Assembly: GCA_003194525.1 (NCBI GenBank)
Contig: NBIV01000098.1
Span: forward strand, 124,001-188,000
Direction of reading: 5' to 3'
DNA length: 64,000 nucleotides
From: Gracilariopsis chorda
Lineage: Eukaryota; Rhodophyta; Florideophyceae; Gracilariales; Gracilariaceae
The translations under genes and the position numbers were made by a program. Shown piece by piece: positions 20,861 to 32,591 of the stretch. Position 1 is the first letter of the stretch. Every line of letters begins with the position of its first letter. A model generated the notes under the pieces. That model searched no databases, was not told the DNA's origin, and worked only from the letters and a program-made list of their open reading frames with translations.

Positions 20861-21352
20861 ATGATCAAGCTTCTCTTAAGGATCACCATGGTTGTTGCGG
20901 TAAGCCTGTCTAATTGCAAAAGGCGAGAAACTGAGAAACAAATATCTCAGTTAGAGAAAGAAGCCAGGTTGAGTACGAAAAACAACCAAAGGCTGGAGGT
21001 TAAAACAGGAACGGCAATGCGGGAACAGCAACATGCCGATGAGAAGCTGGTGGAAGTTTACAAGACTCATCGCCGGATAAGGAAGGAACTGCACGGTCTT
21101 GTTGCAGTTAAGGAAAACAACAGTCGCATGGTGTCGCAACTTGAAGCGATATGCAAGGAAAGGGCGGCACTTATGCACAGATGTAAAAAGGTTTCTTGGA
21201 TTATGGGAAACCTGTACATGAAACGGGATCAACTTCGCCGCACCGTGTATCTCAAGGACGAAGATATCGTGCGCTTGACGCAAGAGGTCAGTGCAAAGTC
21301 CTTTGAGCTTGAAAACGTGCAAGCGTCATGCACGGAGGAGATGTCCACTTAA
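20861..21352 (+). CDS. Membrane-anchored coiled-coil protein B (copy III)
   Basis: 163 residues from an ATG preceded by CACAAAA. Residues 1-18 are hydrophobic (MIKLLLRITMVVAVSLSN), followed by CKRRETEK and a coiled coil that runs to the end with a conserved LTQEVSA-SFELE segment. The SLSNC ending of the hydrophobic stretch resembles a lipobox, but this is a eukaryote and I treat that as coincidence. Same length and layout as B' and B copy I. Intact in this copy. Divergent from A copy III. No named family recognised; membrane tethering through a coiled coil is the simplest guess. Confidence 0.72.
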   Translation: MIKLLLRITMVVAVSLSNCKRRETEKQISQLEKEARLSTKNNQRLEVKTGTAMREQQHADEKLVEVYKTHRRIRKELHGLVAVKENNSRMVSQLEAICKERAALMHRCKKVSWIMGNLYMKRDQLRRTVYLKDEDIVRLTQEVSAKSFELENVQASCTEEMST

Positions 21353-22039
21353 CAAAACACAATCCACTTAATAGAGTATTGCGCTTACTAAACTATCTCA
21401 TTTGAGATATCTGTTGCTATGGTAGTTATATGTGTTCGTGGTTGCATAATTTGCATGAGGTGCATAAGAGCTGCATCGTTCTTGAAGGCGGTACCTGGCG
21501 TATTTATGAGAGTTTCCATTGCACACCATGTGTTTTATAATCCCCCCGTATTCCCCAAGTTGCGTCTTCTGAGCAGCAGCAACATAATGGTGACCAGCGA
21601 AGGATACTTCAAACAGGAAAGCATCTAGGAGGTAAAAGAGGTAACGAGTTCAGTTTCTACAGATCAGAGAACGTGTTATCTCTTATGTTATCCGTTACCC
21701 CTGTGCAGAAGCGGCGCTGTTGGAGCTTGCAAATCTCCATCTGCCTTATCTGTGGACACAATGAACCAAACTGCTGTGGAGCAAGGATATTTACGCTTGC
21801 GTTTTACAAACCAGCATCTGGTAAAGACGGTAAGGAGAATCGAACCAGACACTCAAAAAATCCCTGGGAACAAGTCAAAAGCTACTGGAGTGATTCTAGA
21901 GAAATGTGGCATGCTGAAACTCACGGCACAACCGAAGTTCATGTGCGTAGTTAAGATTCGGTCACTTACATGTCTCCATGGTAGAAAAGGATTTTCCGCA
22001 ATCTTTGCATTACAGCGTTAGGTTCGAAGAGGTCGGCTT
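21353..22039. other. 3' flank of B copy III and start of loop
   Basis: The first 425 bp belong to the inverted-repeat arm and align with the sequence downstream of B copy I, including a conserved stretch near 21560-21630 where a 69-codon frame (21419-21628) ends. In copy I that frame is interrupted, so I do not call it a gene. From 21778 the sequence is unique loop DNA with nothing recognisable. Confidence 0.45.
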
Positions 22040-22830
22040 TCTTCTTCTTCTTCTTCTTTAGTATGGTCCGTCGCTCCTGATTTCGAAGCGACAGGAGATC
22101 TATCTAATTACAGGTAGTTCTCCCTCTTGAAGAAGGTCAAAAACTCTGATGGCCATTTTCTAATCATTTCTAAAAGTGATTTGTCTTCTCTCTCTCTAGC
22201 TGCGGGGAGTTCATTGCGACGGGTTCCGTTAGTCCACGGACAGCGGAAAAGAACGTAATCCACATCTTTCTTGACTGCTGTGCCACACTCACAACGCACT
22301 ACTTTCTTATTCATATAAGAACCCACTGGATGTAAGGAAGGGACATGCCTCGTCTCAAACTGAGCGAGCGTTACTTCGGCTGTTCTTGCCCCTCTTGCCT
22401 CGTATTCCGCACTACTCCTCAAAACACTTTTGCTCTTGCTCTTCTCTTTTAGCTGCGCTTTCAGGTCGGCTTTGAGGCCGTTTCTCCGTGACGACGGCGA
22501 GAACGTGACGCGCAGAGAAAACTATGGGTAAGCCAGTCGCGAGCTCAGGGTGCACTTCTCTGACCTTCATGGCAGTCGATTTCTTCGCTATCACAGTTTC
22601 TTGGCACCGTCATCATCGACAGTTGCTAGTACATCAGTTTCTTCCGAACCGGATTGAGCAAAGTCATCCATGAGCAAACGAGTGCCAGCAATCCAATCAC
22701 ACTTACATTGAGCATATGAGTCACTTGAACTGCAGTAGAAGATCAAAGTGGATACAGTCATGCTCGCTGTCCTGAAGGCAGTAATCGCGAATTGAGGATC
22801 CACTTGATACTAAGTGAAAGGCATTGTTCA
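22040..22830 (-). mobile_element. LINE 3'-end remnant 1
   Basis: On the minus strand, from about 22800, a diverged RNase H end (CDWIAGTRLL and following residues) leads, across frame changes, into a C-terminal zinc-knuckle-like region (VRCECGTAVKKDVDYVLFRC, about 22250-22300) ending at 22108. Just beyond lies a (GAA)n run on the minus strand (22049-22063), typical of a LINE 3' tail. The same C-terminal region occurs in remnant 2. The element is 5'-truncated and broken by stops and frame changes; no reverse transcriptase remains here. Confidence 0.6.
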
Positions 22831-23499
22831 TATAGAATCCTGTAGGAGTTGGTAAAACGTACAAGGGTACATTTTATCTGTATTGCGCTACATGTGCACG
22901 AATCACTTTACTGGTTGAGATAACAGCAAGCACAGGCATTACAGCCTTTCTGTTTGTTAAAAGACGAGCGATACGTCGTTTTACAGATTAGAGCTGTTCA
23001 AGAGAGCTGCAGGGCGTCTCTAGTAATGATGCCACGAGTTTCAATTATAAGGAGCGCATTTTAGGCAGAGATGTGCATTGGTATTGCTCATCGAAGCCCA
23101 TCATGGGCGTATGTCGTGAGTAAAATCGAACGATCGGTAATCTACTTGTTCGATGAGAGTCTGTTGTGAACTGGAAGGAATGGCCTGGCAGGACTCGATC
23201 CCGGCTTCATGGTCTTCTGTAAAAAGTACTCACGGTGGTTACCAGCTGAGCTGTGGCCGCCCATGTGCTTGCCCAGGGAACATGGCTGGAGGTGTTGAAG
23301 TGCTGATGGAGCCTTCGACCTGCAGCTCGCTGACACTGCAGAGTCTCAGAACATAATGAAACAAGAGCAGGTCATGCGCGTGACAGTTGAAGGAACAATA
23401 GAAGTCACCTCTTCTCCGCTTTTCTTCTTGTTTATTTTGGTCAACAGCTTTCTACTACTAAGCTGAAGGAGAGCTTTCAGCAAAAGATTTCTCTCTTCA

Positions 23500-23876
23500 G
23501 GAAGGCCATGAACTTTTGCGGCTCATGTCGAATTAACTGTTGTATGCTTCCCCTACGCTTCCTTGGGAGACCAGCTAACAACTCTCTACGGGTTGCATTT
23601 GTCCGCGGGCATCGAAAAACGACATGTGCGCAGTCTTATTTCACATTCGTTCCAGAGTCACATCTAAGCGTCCTGTTTTCTAGAAATGTCGCCACAGGAT
23701 GCATCGTAGAGCCGTGTTTGGTGTAGAATTGTGGGAGGGTTACTTCAGCCTTTCGCGCATCCTTCTCGTCTGAAAGAAACGCTGGCCGGTGCTGAAGGAG
23801 GCGTTTTCCTCTAATAGACAAAGACAGAGCTGCTCTAATGTCTAGCATATCAATTAGAACTCGTACTTGGTCTTGC
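23500..23876 (-). mobile_element. LINE 3'-end remnant 2, C-terminal part
   Basis: The minus-strand translation carries the same C-terminal segment as remnant 1 (EVTLPQFYTKHG, then LRCDSGTNVK, an in-frame stop, then VVFRCPRTNATRREL). It is the continuation of the RNase H fragment at 29469-30245; the LTR element at 23877-29468 separates the two. The CTTGC at 23872-23876 is one copy of the target duplication. The region between the two LINE remnants (22831-23499) shows nothing recognisable. Confidence 0.6.
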
Positions 23877-24317
23877 TGTTGTTTGGAGTTAGACTGAACG
23901 CTGTAAGAGCTAGCAAACGATGCAGGGCTTGTTGGTCGATAGAGGGAATTGTTTTGTCGGTCGCTGAGGTTCGCGTAGGTGGAAAGGAGGGCACACCTCT
24001 TGAGCAACTTCTGTGATGCTCTTCCAGGTTGCTCTAAGCTTGGGAGCTGAAAGCGTTTATTTTTAGTGTTCAAAGATGGAGCTATGGTATTCGTAGCAGC
24101 AATGCGAACGCAAAAAGTTGAGAAAAAACGCACATGCATACGATTCCGCTTTGTACAGCAAAGCGCAAACGGGGTCCGACGGAAGCTATCGAAATCTAAA
24201 AGCATAGTCATGCTCTCTTTGCTCATATGCGTGACAAAGCGGCACGCATTATTCCAGCACATGCAGAATAGAACCGGTATAGCAATGCGCGACAGACATG
24301 GGTCGGTCGATACAACA
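23877..24317 (-). repeat. LTR (3' LTR relative to the element)
   Basis: 441 bp, TG...CA ends, matching 29024-29468. Flanked on its outer side by CTTGC (23872-23876). Confidence 0.93.
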
Positions 24318-24353
24318 GCGCCCCGTGAATTATGATGTGAAAGCATCAATAAA

Positions 24354-27300
24354 TCACTTAGAGATTGACGAAGCGATGGAGCGCTGACGATGAGTCCCGG
24401 TTCTCTCCAACTCCTCAATGTATTCAGTCACAAGCGTAGGAACGTCTTCGCGAAGTGAGGCAAGGGTCACCCAGTCCGTTTCCTCATCAGAAAATCCACG
24501 CCATTTCATGAGTAACTCTATATTCCCCTGTCGCCGTTTGATGTCCACAAAACGATCGATGACCAGAAGTTCATTTTGTTGATAAGCAACATACTCTTGG
24601 GGTTCTTCAGTGACCTCAAAACTCCTGTTTCGAAAGAATTTCAACCTTCCACCGTGAATCTCCTCCTTTCGACCGTTCAATAGAGACTCGATCTGGAAAA
24701 TGTACTCGGATCGACATTCGAGAACGCGATACGTTCCGAACCATTTCAGTGACGGTTTGTTGGTTCGCTCACGCTGTAGTACGCCTCGAAGAACGAAATC
24801 TTCTTCTGTAAAATTGATCGGACGAACGTTTGTTCTCCTGTTGTGGCTAGTAACGGCTTGCTGCCGCTTCTTCGTTGAACGCTCAGGCACATCCTTATGC
24901 ATTCCGGCGAGGGCCGATTGTAGTTGTTCAATCCGATCCAACTGTGCCTTGCGAATATTTTCAAGCTTCAGAACCTGAACCTTTCCACCCACTTTCCTAG
25001 TGATAGCAGTGAACGGCGAGTCTTGCTTATGACCAGTGAAAACTGTCAAGGGACAACGCTTTCCAAGGCGATCAAGAATAGCATTGTTCAAAGCAGATTG
25101 AACCACCGGCAATAAACTAGGCCAACAGCTATGGGGAAGCTGATATTCGGAAAGAAGAGCACGACATACGCGCAAAAGTTCCCTGCAAACTACTTCAACA
25201 TTGCCATTTGACCAGGGGCAGTATGCCAACGTAAAATGGTGAGATGACTTTGTCCTTTCTTTGAGGACACGAACGACTTCGTTCTTAAAGTGAGAGCCAC
25301 GGTCAGACACCCACTGGTTGGCTACACCAAACGCGGCAAATCACTTAATTAAAATGTTCGCAGTGGCCTCAGCAGTTGTCTCGGTTGTAGGTGTGAGCCA
25401 AACGTATCCAGTGTGGTCATCTTTGATAACTAGTACGTAGAGAAAGCCGTCTTCCCCACGGTACATGTAGCAGAAGTCGAAATGAATTAATTCGTTGGGT
25501 TGATCGGAGTGGAGACCGTGGCCTAGTGGACGCGGAATGATCTTTCCAGACGCTGTGCAAAGGCAGTGGAGGCACTTGTTCACGAAATCCTTAACATTTT
25601 CGTCTACGTCCTTCCAGGAGAAGTGTGCTTTGATCGTAGCCAGGGTTACGTTCGAACTTCGATGTCCTCCATGTCCTGTATGGGCCGGGATGACGATTCG
25701 CAGCTTAAGAAGCTCGTCGTCCGAGGGAATCCACAAAACATCGCTATCAGTCCTGTAGCCATCAGGAGACTTCTTGAAGGTCTTTGGTGGTTTATCCTTC
25801 GACTGTCTCTGCGATTTCTTGATGTCCTCAAGATCTGGCCAGTCTAATTTTGCATCCACTCCAGGATTGATTGGCGCCATCATCAGGGACTTGGCACGTA
25901 GCAATTTAGTGCATCTGATTGTTCGTTTTGGGTTTACAGCCCATCGCGTTAGCATGTCTGCCCAAACGTTGCGCTCTCCTGAGAGATGTTCGATAACATA
26001 TCGAAAGGCACTGAGCTTGATAGCCCAGCGCATGAGCTTGCTTGCGGTTTGTCTCGATATACCTGGGTTTGTACCATACGGATCGTACAAATAGACAAGG
26101 TTGGAGTGGTCAGTAAAGATGTTCACTTCATGACCCATGACCAAGTAGTCCAGGCGACACATTGCTTCCACGATCGCGTAGCCTTCCTTTTCTGGAACAG
26201 ACCAATTGGCTGCAGATCCGGAGAAAGCGCCGGAGAGGAAACAGACTGGTTCATGATGTTGCTCCTCGATCATCTTGTTCCTCTGTTTGAGGGGTACCTG
26301 GGTGAGTACTGGTCCTCAATGAGTGTCAGACGCGTCACTAAAGAGGCACATGTAACAATTGGACTTCGGATGCGCGAGTTTGACAGAGGCAGCTAGTTGT
26401 GCTTTGATGTCGGTGAAAGCCGAATCATGGTTCGCGCCCCATGAGGTGCCGAGAGAGAGATTGCGCAAAGCTTTCTTTGTTCGCTTACCAACCTTCGCGT
26501 AGAATTGCTCAAGAAGCTCGTGAAGTGGTGCTATGCGTTCGGTGTAGGCTAGGATTGAATTGCGCATCCAATTTGTGGCGCAGACGAATTGTTGAAGCTC
26601 ACTTGTCATGGTGGGAGTCTTCATTGACACTATGGATTCAAAATGCCGTGGGTGGTACTGTACTCCTTAGGCAGATATAATGCGGCCACAGAACCGCGTT
26701 TCCTGTGCGAAGAATGTTGACTTTTGGGCGTGCACCTTGAGCCCAATTTCGTTGCAAACGGAGAGGAAAGATTCAATGTTGATCAGCAGTTCTTCTTCGT
26801 CTGTAGCGTAAAAGAGGAAATCGTCTATCCACTGCAGCATCTTTTCGACGCGTCCGTCGAATTTGTGAGAGAGCACTGCGTGGAAGTGATTGCCGGAATC
26901 GCTGCCTCCTTAAAGAAGCCGTTTAGAGGAATAAACCCGAAGGGGAGTTTGAATTGACATCATTTCCTGGGATTCCGGTGAAAGTGGTATCTGCCAGTAT
27001 CCGTGGGCGAGGTCCACGTTTGCAAAGCAGGTGCTGCCGGCTGTGTGTTGGAACTTTGATTCCAGGTGTGGCATTGCCGATTGAATCGGTATTGTCCTCG
27101 CATTGGGTCCCCGCAGATCTACAGTGAATCGTAGTTTGGTAGATCCTGGCTTCGGGACGGCTAGAGCTGGTGACGCCCAACGTGCGGAAGGGTTCTTGTA
27201 GATGGCGCCTACGGCCTCCAGTTCTCGAGTCGTTTGCACAATAAAATCTCTTTGCTGAGGCGCATATCGACGCTGTGGGGAGCGGTATGGCTTCGAATTT

Positions 27301-27359
27301 TCGACAGGCGTGATGTTTAACGGTGGTACGTCGACCGGTGGGTCATTTCCAAGCTTAAT
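24354..27359 (-). pseudogene. Ty3/gypsy pol region, fossil
   Basis: Reading away from gag: reverse transcriptase, RNase H (a TDHSNLVYL segment), an integrase zinc-binding region (HTGHGGH and CLHC), the integrase core, and a chromodomain near the C-terminus (LLMKWRGFSDEETDW). The order places it in Ty3/gypsy, and the terminal chromodomain in the chromovirus branch. The region is broken in about five places and is treated as a fossil. Confidence 0.9.
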
Positions 27360-28961
27360 TCAAAAGACATCTCTGTACTTCTCGAGCATGTTGGAGAGTT
27401 TCGAACGGCCTTTGTCCGAGATACCATTGCCCTTTGCCTCAGTAAGAATCTTAGCGAAGGCTTGGTTGATGGATTCTATGGAATCCGTCCCGATGCCGGC
27501 GGCAAGGCCCTCGGGAAGCTGTATGGGATCGTTGTCAGCCACCATGTAGCTGAGAGCCTCGTACTTCGCAGAGGCGAACTTCGCTTCGGGTATGCCCAGT
27601 TCGTCTATGTGCTTGTCGTGAATGGAGTCACGTACACGAAGGAGGTGATCTCTGAGGTTGAATCCGATGGCATGCAGAAATGGGCGCCCCAGGAGAATCT
27701 CGTCCATAGTTTGATCCACGATATAGAACTCAATACCTCGAACACGCACGGGAATATTCGATCCAGGCAGACATATTGTAGCTCTGAGCACCACTGATCG
27801 AGATGCAGAGAAATTGGTGCCGCTATCGGCCTTGAACGCACCTGCCAGGGGTATAGGTGGATTAAAAGTCTTCGCACTAATGTCTGGCATGACGGTATTC
27901 ACCTTGTCGAAGATTGAAGAGTCAATTGCGCTAAAGTCTGATCCAGAACCCCCAAGGACGATATCAAACACTGCATCTTCGAGGGCTATGCGAAAACGAC
28001 CTTCATTTGCATCTGGTATCCTAACGTCTGAGAACGGTTGCACTTTAACAGACTTAGCTCTCTTCACTTTCTTGCTATTGTACAGTTTCTCAAATAGTTC
28101 CTTTTTGAGTTCTGTTGGCGTTTTCGGGCAGTCCTTCAGGCGGTGGATACCGTCACAATTCTCGTTTAAGCAGGGTTCCGTCCATTCGGGAGCCTTTCGC
28201 TTGGCTCCAGTGTTTGCAGATTTTCTCATTTCAAAAGGAAGAGGGGTGACAGATTTACCAGAGCTTATGCCAGCTTCTCGAGGACGTCCACGATCACGAT
28301 GTTGACGAGTTTTGCGAGGATTGAGACGCGCACGAGCCGTCTCCGTGAGGGATATTTCGAGTGCGATATTGGCGACTTCATACTTGAAGAGCTTGATGTT
28401 TGCAAGTTGGTCCTTCTTCCACCCCATGCACAGCATTCTGATTCGTTCCTGTAGAAGATCTGGCTGAAATTTGCGAACGAGGCGGTCCATAAACTTCTTA
28501 GCCATATCAGTTTCGTGTACGACTTCCGAGGCGTTGTTCTGATCCAACACGGTTATCACATTGATGATAAAGTTTGAAACCCCGCCTGCAGGGTCCGCTT
28601 TGTTCGGAACAAACGTAAGGGATCTCAGAGATGAATCGATACGCTCTGAAAGGTCTTTAGGCGCAGAACTCGAAGCAGATTCGAACCGAGCTTGAACATT
28701 CTCTACAGTTGCTTCTTCCACTGTTGAAATTCGCCGTACTTCTCCCATTATGCACAGGGCGTGCAAAGTAGACGCTTTCATACAGTCTTTGATGGATGCG
28801 GGTGACAGCTTTGCCTCCTCATTTCGATCCTTATTCACGTCTTCAATCTTTGCGCAGTAGGCAGTATACGCAGTTTCAAACTTGATGAGAGAGGGCTGAT
28901 CAACCGTCGTGATAACCGGAGGCTGGATGACAGACACAACACCATAATTCGAAGATGCCAT
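27360..28961 (-). CDS. Ty3/gypsy gag-protease region, fossil
   Basis: A single open stretch of about 533 codons. The first half is a gag-like capsid region, followed by a basic stretch, a CCHC-like zinc knuckle near residue 260, then a retropepsin-like region and the link towards pol. It belongs to the element at 23877-29468, whose pol region is broken. Confidence 0.85.
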   Translation of the reverse strand: MASSNYGVVSVIQPPVITTVDQPSLIKFETAYTAYCAKIEDVNKDRNEEAKLSPASIKDCMKASTLHALCIMGEVRRISTVEEATVENVQARFESASSSAPKDLSERIDSSLRSLTFVPNKADPAGGVSNFIINVITVLDQNNASEVVHETDMAKKFMDRLVRKFQPDLLQERIRMLCMGWKKDQLANIKLFKYEVANIALEISLTETARARLNPRKTRQHRDRGRPREAGISSGKSVTPLPFEMRKSANTGAKRKAPEWTEPCLNENCDGIHRLKDCPKTPTELKKELFEKLYNSKKVKRAKSVKVQPFSDVRIPDANEGRFRIALEDAVFDIVLGGSGSDFSAIDSSIFDKVNTVMPDISAKTFNPPIPLAGAFKADSGTNFSASRSVVLRATICLPGSNIPVRVRGIEFYIVDQTMDEILLGRPFLHAIGFNLRDHLLRVRDSIHDKHIDELGIPEAKFASAKYEALSYMVADNDPIQLPEGLAAGIGTDSIESINQAFAKILTEAKGNGISDKGRSKLSNMLEKYRDVF

Positions 28962-29023
28962 GTTTGCAGTAGCTTCTTACTACGAGCAGACAAAACCACC
29001 CAGACTTTTTGAGCAAAGCGCTT

Positions 29024-29468
29024 TGTTGTTTGGAGTTAAACTGAACGCTGTAAGAGCTAGCAAACGATGCAGGGCTTGTTGGTCGATAGAGGGAATTGTT
29101 TTGTCGGTCGCTGAGGTTCGCGTAGGTGGAAAGGAGGGCACACCTCTTGAGCAACTTCTGTGATGCTCTTCCAGGTTGCTCTCAGCTTGGGAGCTGAAAG
29201 CGTTTATTTGGAGTGCCCAAAGATGGAGCTATGGTAGTCGTAGCAGCAACAAGTGCGAACGCAAGAAGTTGAGAAAAAACGCACATGCATACGATTCCGC
29301 TTTGTACAGCAAAGCGCAAACGGGGTCCGACGGAAGGTATCGAAATCTAAAAGCATAGTCATGCTCTCCTTGCGCATATGCGTGACAAAGCGGCACGCAT
29401 TATTCCAGCACATGCAGAATAGAACCGGTATAGCAATGCGCGACAGACATGGGTCGGTCGATACAACA
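29024..29468 (-). repeat. LTR (5' LTR relative to the element)
   Basis: 445 bp, TG...CA ends, matching 23877-24317. Followed on its outer side by CTTGC (29469-29473). Confidence 0.93.
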
Positions 29469-30245
29469 CTTGCAAAGGCAAATTGTGTCCACGTTTTGCA
29501 AGAGTGTCGACGCGTTCATTGCGGACTGTTTCGCAGTGACTTGGTATCCAGCAGACATAGACTTTGTTTCAGCTGCTCAGATCGTAAAGCGTGTTGTCGA
29601 GACGTTGCAAATGCCTTGCTTGGCGTCTCATGTTACCCTGTAACGCTCACAATTGCATGAGAGTCCGTAAATATTCGAATCACTTCCCCTGTGGTTGGGG
29701 GTAGCGCTTGTACCGCTGCAGTCATCACAATGATTTCAGCTGTATAAGAACAAACGTTAGTGCCACGCGGCTTGACTTCGCTGAGCAGACTGGGCTTACC
29801 TATTTCCCGTTTTTTCTGTGCTCCAGCAGCAACAGAGTTTGGCGCCAGCAACTTAATGCGCAAAGCGTGCTTGTCTATATCAATTCCTTTGCCGCTCTGG
29901 GCATCGTAGCTGTATGCCATTGAAGCCGTCGTCATAGGCAATCCAGAACGAAGGCATTACGCCAAGGGTCTGGTGATACTCTGCGACACACTCGTGTGTT
30001 GAATCGTCATCTTTCTGGGTAGCAGACTGTTCCACAGTACCACCCCTCATCCCATTCGACTGCAGCCCGTGCTGCCTTTTGGTCTGGGGTCTCGAGCATA
30101 CCGCCCGAGCCGTCGCACCACACTTCGAACCTTCCTTTCGGAAGCCATTGGAGTAACTGGGTGGTGGCGGCTCTTTGGGACTCGGGAGTGTCGTCTTTGG
30201 AGCATCGTTTCTCCGCGTTGTTTGTTGGCAGTGCAGAGGTCTCAT
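29469..30245 (-). mobile_element. LINE remnant 2, RNase H part
   Basis: The minus-strand translation contains RNase H landmarks: CSYTAEIIVMTAAVQAL, then RIFTDSHAIV (about 29655-29750), and further on WIPSHCETVRNERVDTLAKR (about 29480-29540). These are the Glu, Asp and terminal segments of the RNase H found in several LINE clades. It is interrupted by stops and frame changes. The LTR element separates it from its C-terminal part at 23500-23876. Upstream (towards 31,000) I could not recognise reverse-transcriptase motifs. Confidence 0.65.
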
Positions 30246-31326
30246 AAGATGACAGAGATGATCTGTTTTAGTGCCGATAACCCTCTACTTACGAGCATAC
30301 CTTGTTCAGTGAGATACTACGTGTATCTTCTTGTCTTGATGCGTTCTGTGAGGGCGTTTGCTTTACTATCTACGCTGCCTCGTCTCTGCTGGCGCCATTG
30401 CGCTTGTGAGTGCCCGTCACTAGTCTTGAACACATCCTTGCGGCAGTTGGTATTGAGTTCTGTTGCGCATTGCATTTTCCGCTGGCTACGCGGAAGGTCT
30501 GGGTTTCTATTCGTTTCATACCTATCAGAACAAGAAAAATCGAACAGCAGCTGACGGTGTTACATACAATCGGATTTCGAAGACTGTACAGAAAGATTTC
30601 TATTTGTTGGTTCAAGGGCTACTGCAGTGCATTTCGCCGTCTTCATAAGAGACTGCGGCTCCTGCTGGCGCTTGAAGCGCCCTTTCTGGCCGCGTTTTTC
30701 TGTGCCGCGCTTGCATCATCTTTTGGTTTCTCTTCCCTCCCTCCCGCCTGTCGCTATAACTTGCGCTAGTTAAGCCACGGGTTACTTGAAAAGTGTCACG
30801 CTACGCAGTCTAACAAGGCGGTATGGAGAAGCTTTAAACCACCATTTCCTTGGCTGTAAGCCAAGAAAGCTTTCTTTTGAAGGTTAAGCTTGAACTTATC
30901 AAAAAAATGCTCTGTTGGTGGCGGAGCAATCATCTGGGGTCTGCGCCGTGTGCGTTGCAGTACGCGGCCCGATGAACTCTAGAAGAGAAACCACGCTCTG
31001 TCAGTTATGCGCAATAAAACGAAGGAGTGCGTACTGGCCGAAATGGCTTACATGTTTCTGCACTTGAATTCTCCTGATGTGGAACCAGAAGGCTGCTGTG
31101 TCCAAGTATGCAGGTAACGCGCGTAGCTCTGATATCGCTCGAAACAGACACGTAGAATGCTTTGCAGAAAGCCTTTTGAAACGTACGTATCAGAGATGGC
31201 CCGTCACAGGATGTCCTCTAGATGTAATCGTTATCGGAGATGCGATGTCTCGACGTCGAAATCTCGAAGCAGCGGCCATTACAGCAGCTACTCATTTGTT
31301 TAGAGAGTTGGAGCCTGCCGTTTGCT
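30246..31326. other. Unassigned loop sequence
   Basis: Possibly the 5' continuation of LINE remnant 2, but no motif supports it. A short hairpin with a perfect 7-bp stem (CTTGGCT/AGCCAAG) lies at 30849-30865. Frames on both strands look random. Confidence 0.35.
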
Positions 31327-31751
31327 ACAGCAGTTTGGTTCATTGTGTCCACAGATAAGGCAGATGGAGATTTGCAAGCTCCAACAGCGCCGCTTCTGCA
31401 CAGGGGTAACGGATAACATAAGAGATAACACGTTCTCTGATCTGTAGAAACTGAACTCGTTACCTCTTTTACCTCCTAGATGCTTTCCTGTTTGAAGTAT
31501 CCTTCGCTGGTCACCATTATGTTGCTGCTGCTCAGAAGACGCAACTTGGGGAATACGGGGGGATTATAAAACACATGGTGTGCAATGGAAACTCTCATAA
31601 ATACGCCAGGTACCGCCTTCAAGAACGATGCAGCTCTTATGCACCTCATGCAAATTATGCAACCACGAACACATATAACTACCATAGCAACAGATATCTC
31701 AAATGAGATAGTTTAGTAAGCGTAATACTCTATTAAGTGGATTGTGTTTTG

Positions 31752-32243
31752 TTAAGTGGACATCTCCTCCGTGCATGACGCTTGCACGTTTTCAAGCTCA
31801 AAGGACTTTGCACTGACCTCTTGCGTCAAGCGCACGATATCTTCGTCCTTGAGATACACGGTGCGGCGAAGTTGATCCCGTTTCATGTACAGGTTTCCCA
31901 TAATCCAAGAAACCTTTTTACATCTGTGCATAAGTGCCGCCCTTTCCTTGCATATCGCTTCAAGTTGCGACACCATGCGACTGTTGTTTTCCTTAACTGC
32001 AACAAGACCGTGCAGTTCCTTCCTTATCCGGCGATGAGTCTTGTAAACTTCCACCAGCTTCTCATCGGCATGTTGCTGTTCCCGCATTGCCGTTCCTGTT
32101 TTAACCTCCAGCCTTTGGTTGTTTTTCGTACTCAACCTGGCTTCTTTCTCTAACTGAGATATTTGTTTCTCAGTTTCTCGCCTTTTGCAATTAGACAGGC
32201 TTACCGCAACAACCATGGTGATCCTTAAGAGAAGCTTGATCAT
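31752..32243 (-). CDS. Membrane-anchored coiled-coil protein B (copy IV)
   Basis: 163 residues, identical in sequence to B copy III. Intact ATG at 32243, an 18-residue hydrophobic anchor, CKRRETEK and a coiled coil. Divergent from A copy IV. Function unknown. Confidence 0.72.
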   Translation of the reverse strand: MIKLLLRITMVVAVSLSNCKRRETEKQISQLEKEARLSTKNNQRLEVKTGTAMREQQHADEKLVEVYKTHRRIRKELHGLVAVKENNSRMVSQLEAICKERAALMHRCKKVSWIMGNLYMKRDQLRRTVYLKDEDIVRLTQEVSAKSFELENVQASCTEEMST

Positions 32244-32553
32244 TTTTGTGAGATATATAGATCAAAGCAAAGATGCACGTATGTTCGTAGATGGGGGTGC
32301 TCGTGGTGTAAAACACAGGTTTGCGGATGTTAGGGCACTGCCGAACCGAGAATGACAACTTATTTATACATATTCTGGCCCGTCATGGGATAATGTGTCT
32401 ATTAACTACTCAACTGCTGGCTTCTAATTTGGAAGAGGTCAGAGAAGAACGTGTCACGGTAAACCGTAATCCAATGATACTGAAACCTTGTCCAGTTTGC
32501 AAAAGAACTGTTTATCGAGGCGAGTGATCCTCATCCCACCACCCAAAACCCCG

Positions 32554-32591
32554 CAGCTATCACGACGATGATCCCACCGCCACGGCGATCA
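32554..32591 (+). promoter_or_regulatory. Conserved repeat in the A/B divergent promoter, copy IV
   Basis: Inverted-repeat partner of 20513-20550; same sequence. Confidence 0.4.

Larger units (their letters stand above)
19400..21777 (+). repeat. Inverted repeat, left arm (2378 bp)
   Basis: The reverse complement of 31327-33704, with coordinates summing to 53104 throughout, so no net indels. I noticed three substitutions. The outer edge falls one base beyond the stop codon of the A gene. The inner edge is at 21777/31327. The arm carries a complete A/B pair. Confidence 0.97.
23877..29468 (-). mobile_element. Ty3/gypsy LTR retrotransposon with chromodomain (chromovirus-like), fossil
   Basis: A full-length 5.6-kb element on the minus strand: two LTRs, gag with a zinc knuckle, protease region, reverse transcriptase, RNase H, integrase and a C-terminal chromodomain, in the Ty3/gypsy order. 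The LTRs begin TGTTG and end CAACA. CTTGC lies directly outside both ends as a 5-bp target duplication. The LTRs differ at about 11 of roughly 441 positions plus one 4-bp indel, so the insertion is old relative to the nearly identical large repeats around it, though not ancient. The gag region is open; the pol region is broken at about five places. It sits inside a LINE RNase H sequence. Confidence 0.93.

Noticed and set aside
20861-20930. Lipobox-like SLSNC in B, suggesting a bacterial lipoprotein
   Set aside because: The genes lie in a eukaryotic genome next to LINE and LTR elements; other family members lack the Cys.
21419-21628. 69-codon frame downstream of B copy III, with an end conserved in copy I
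   Set aside because: In copy I it has an in-frame stop and a 5-base length change, and differences are not concentrated at third positions.
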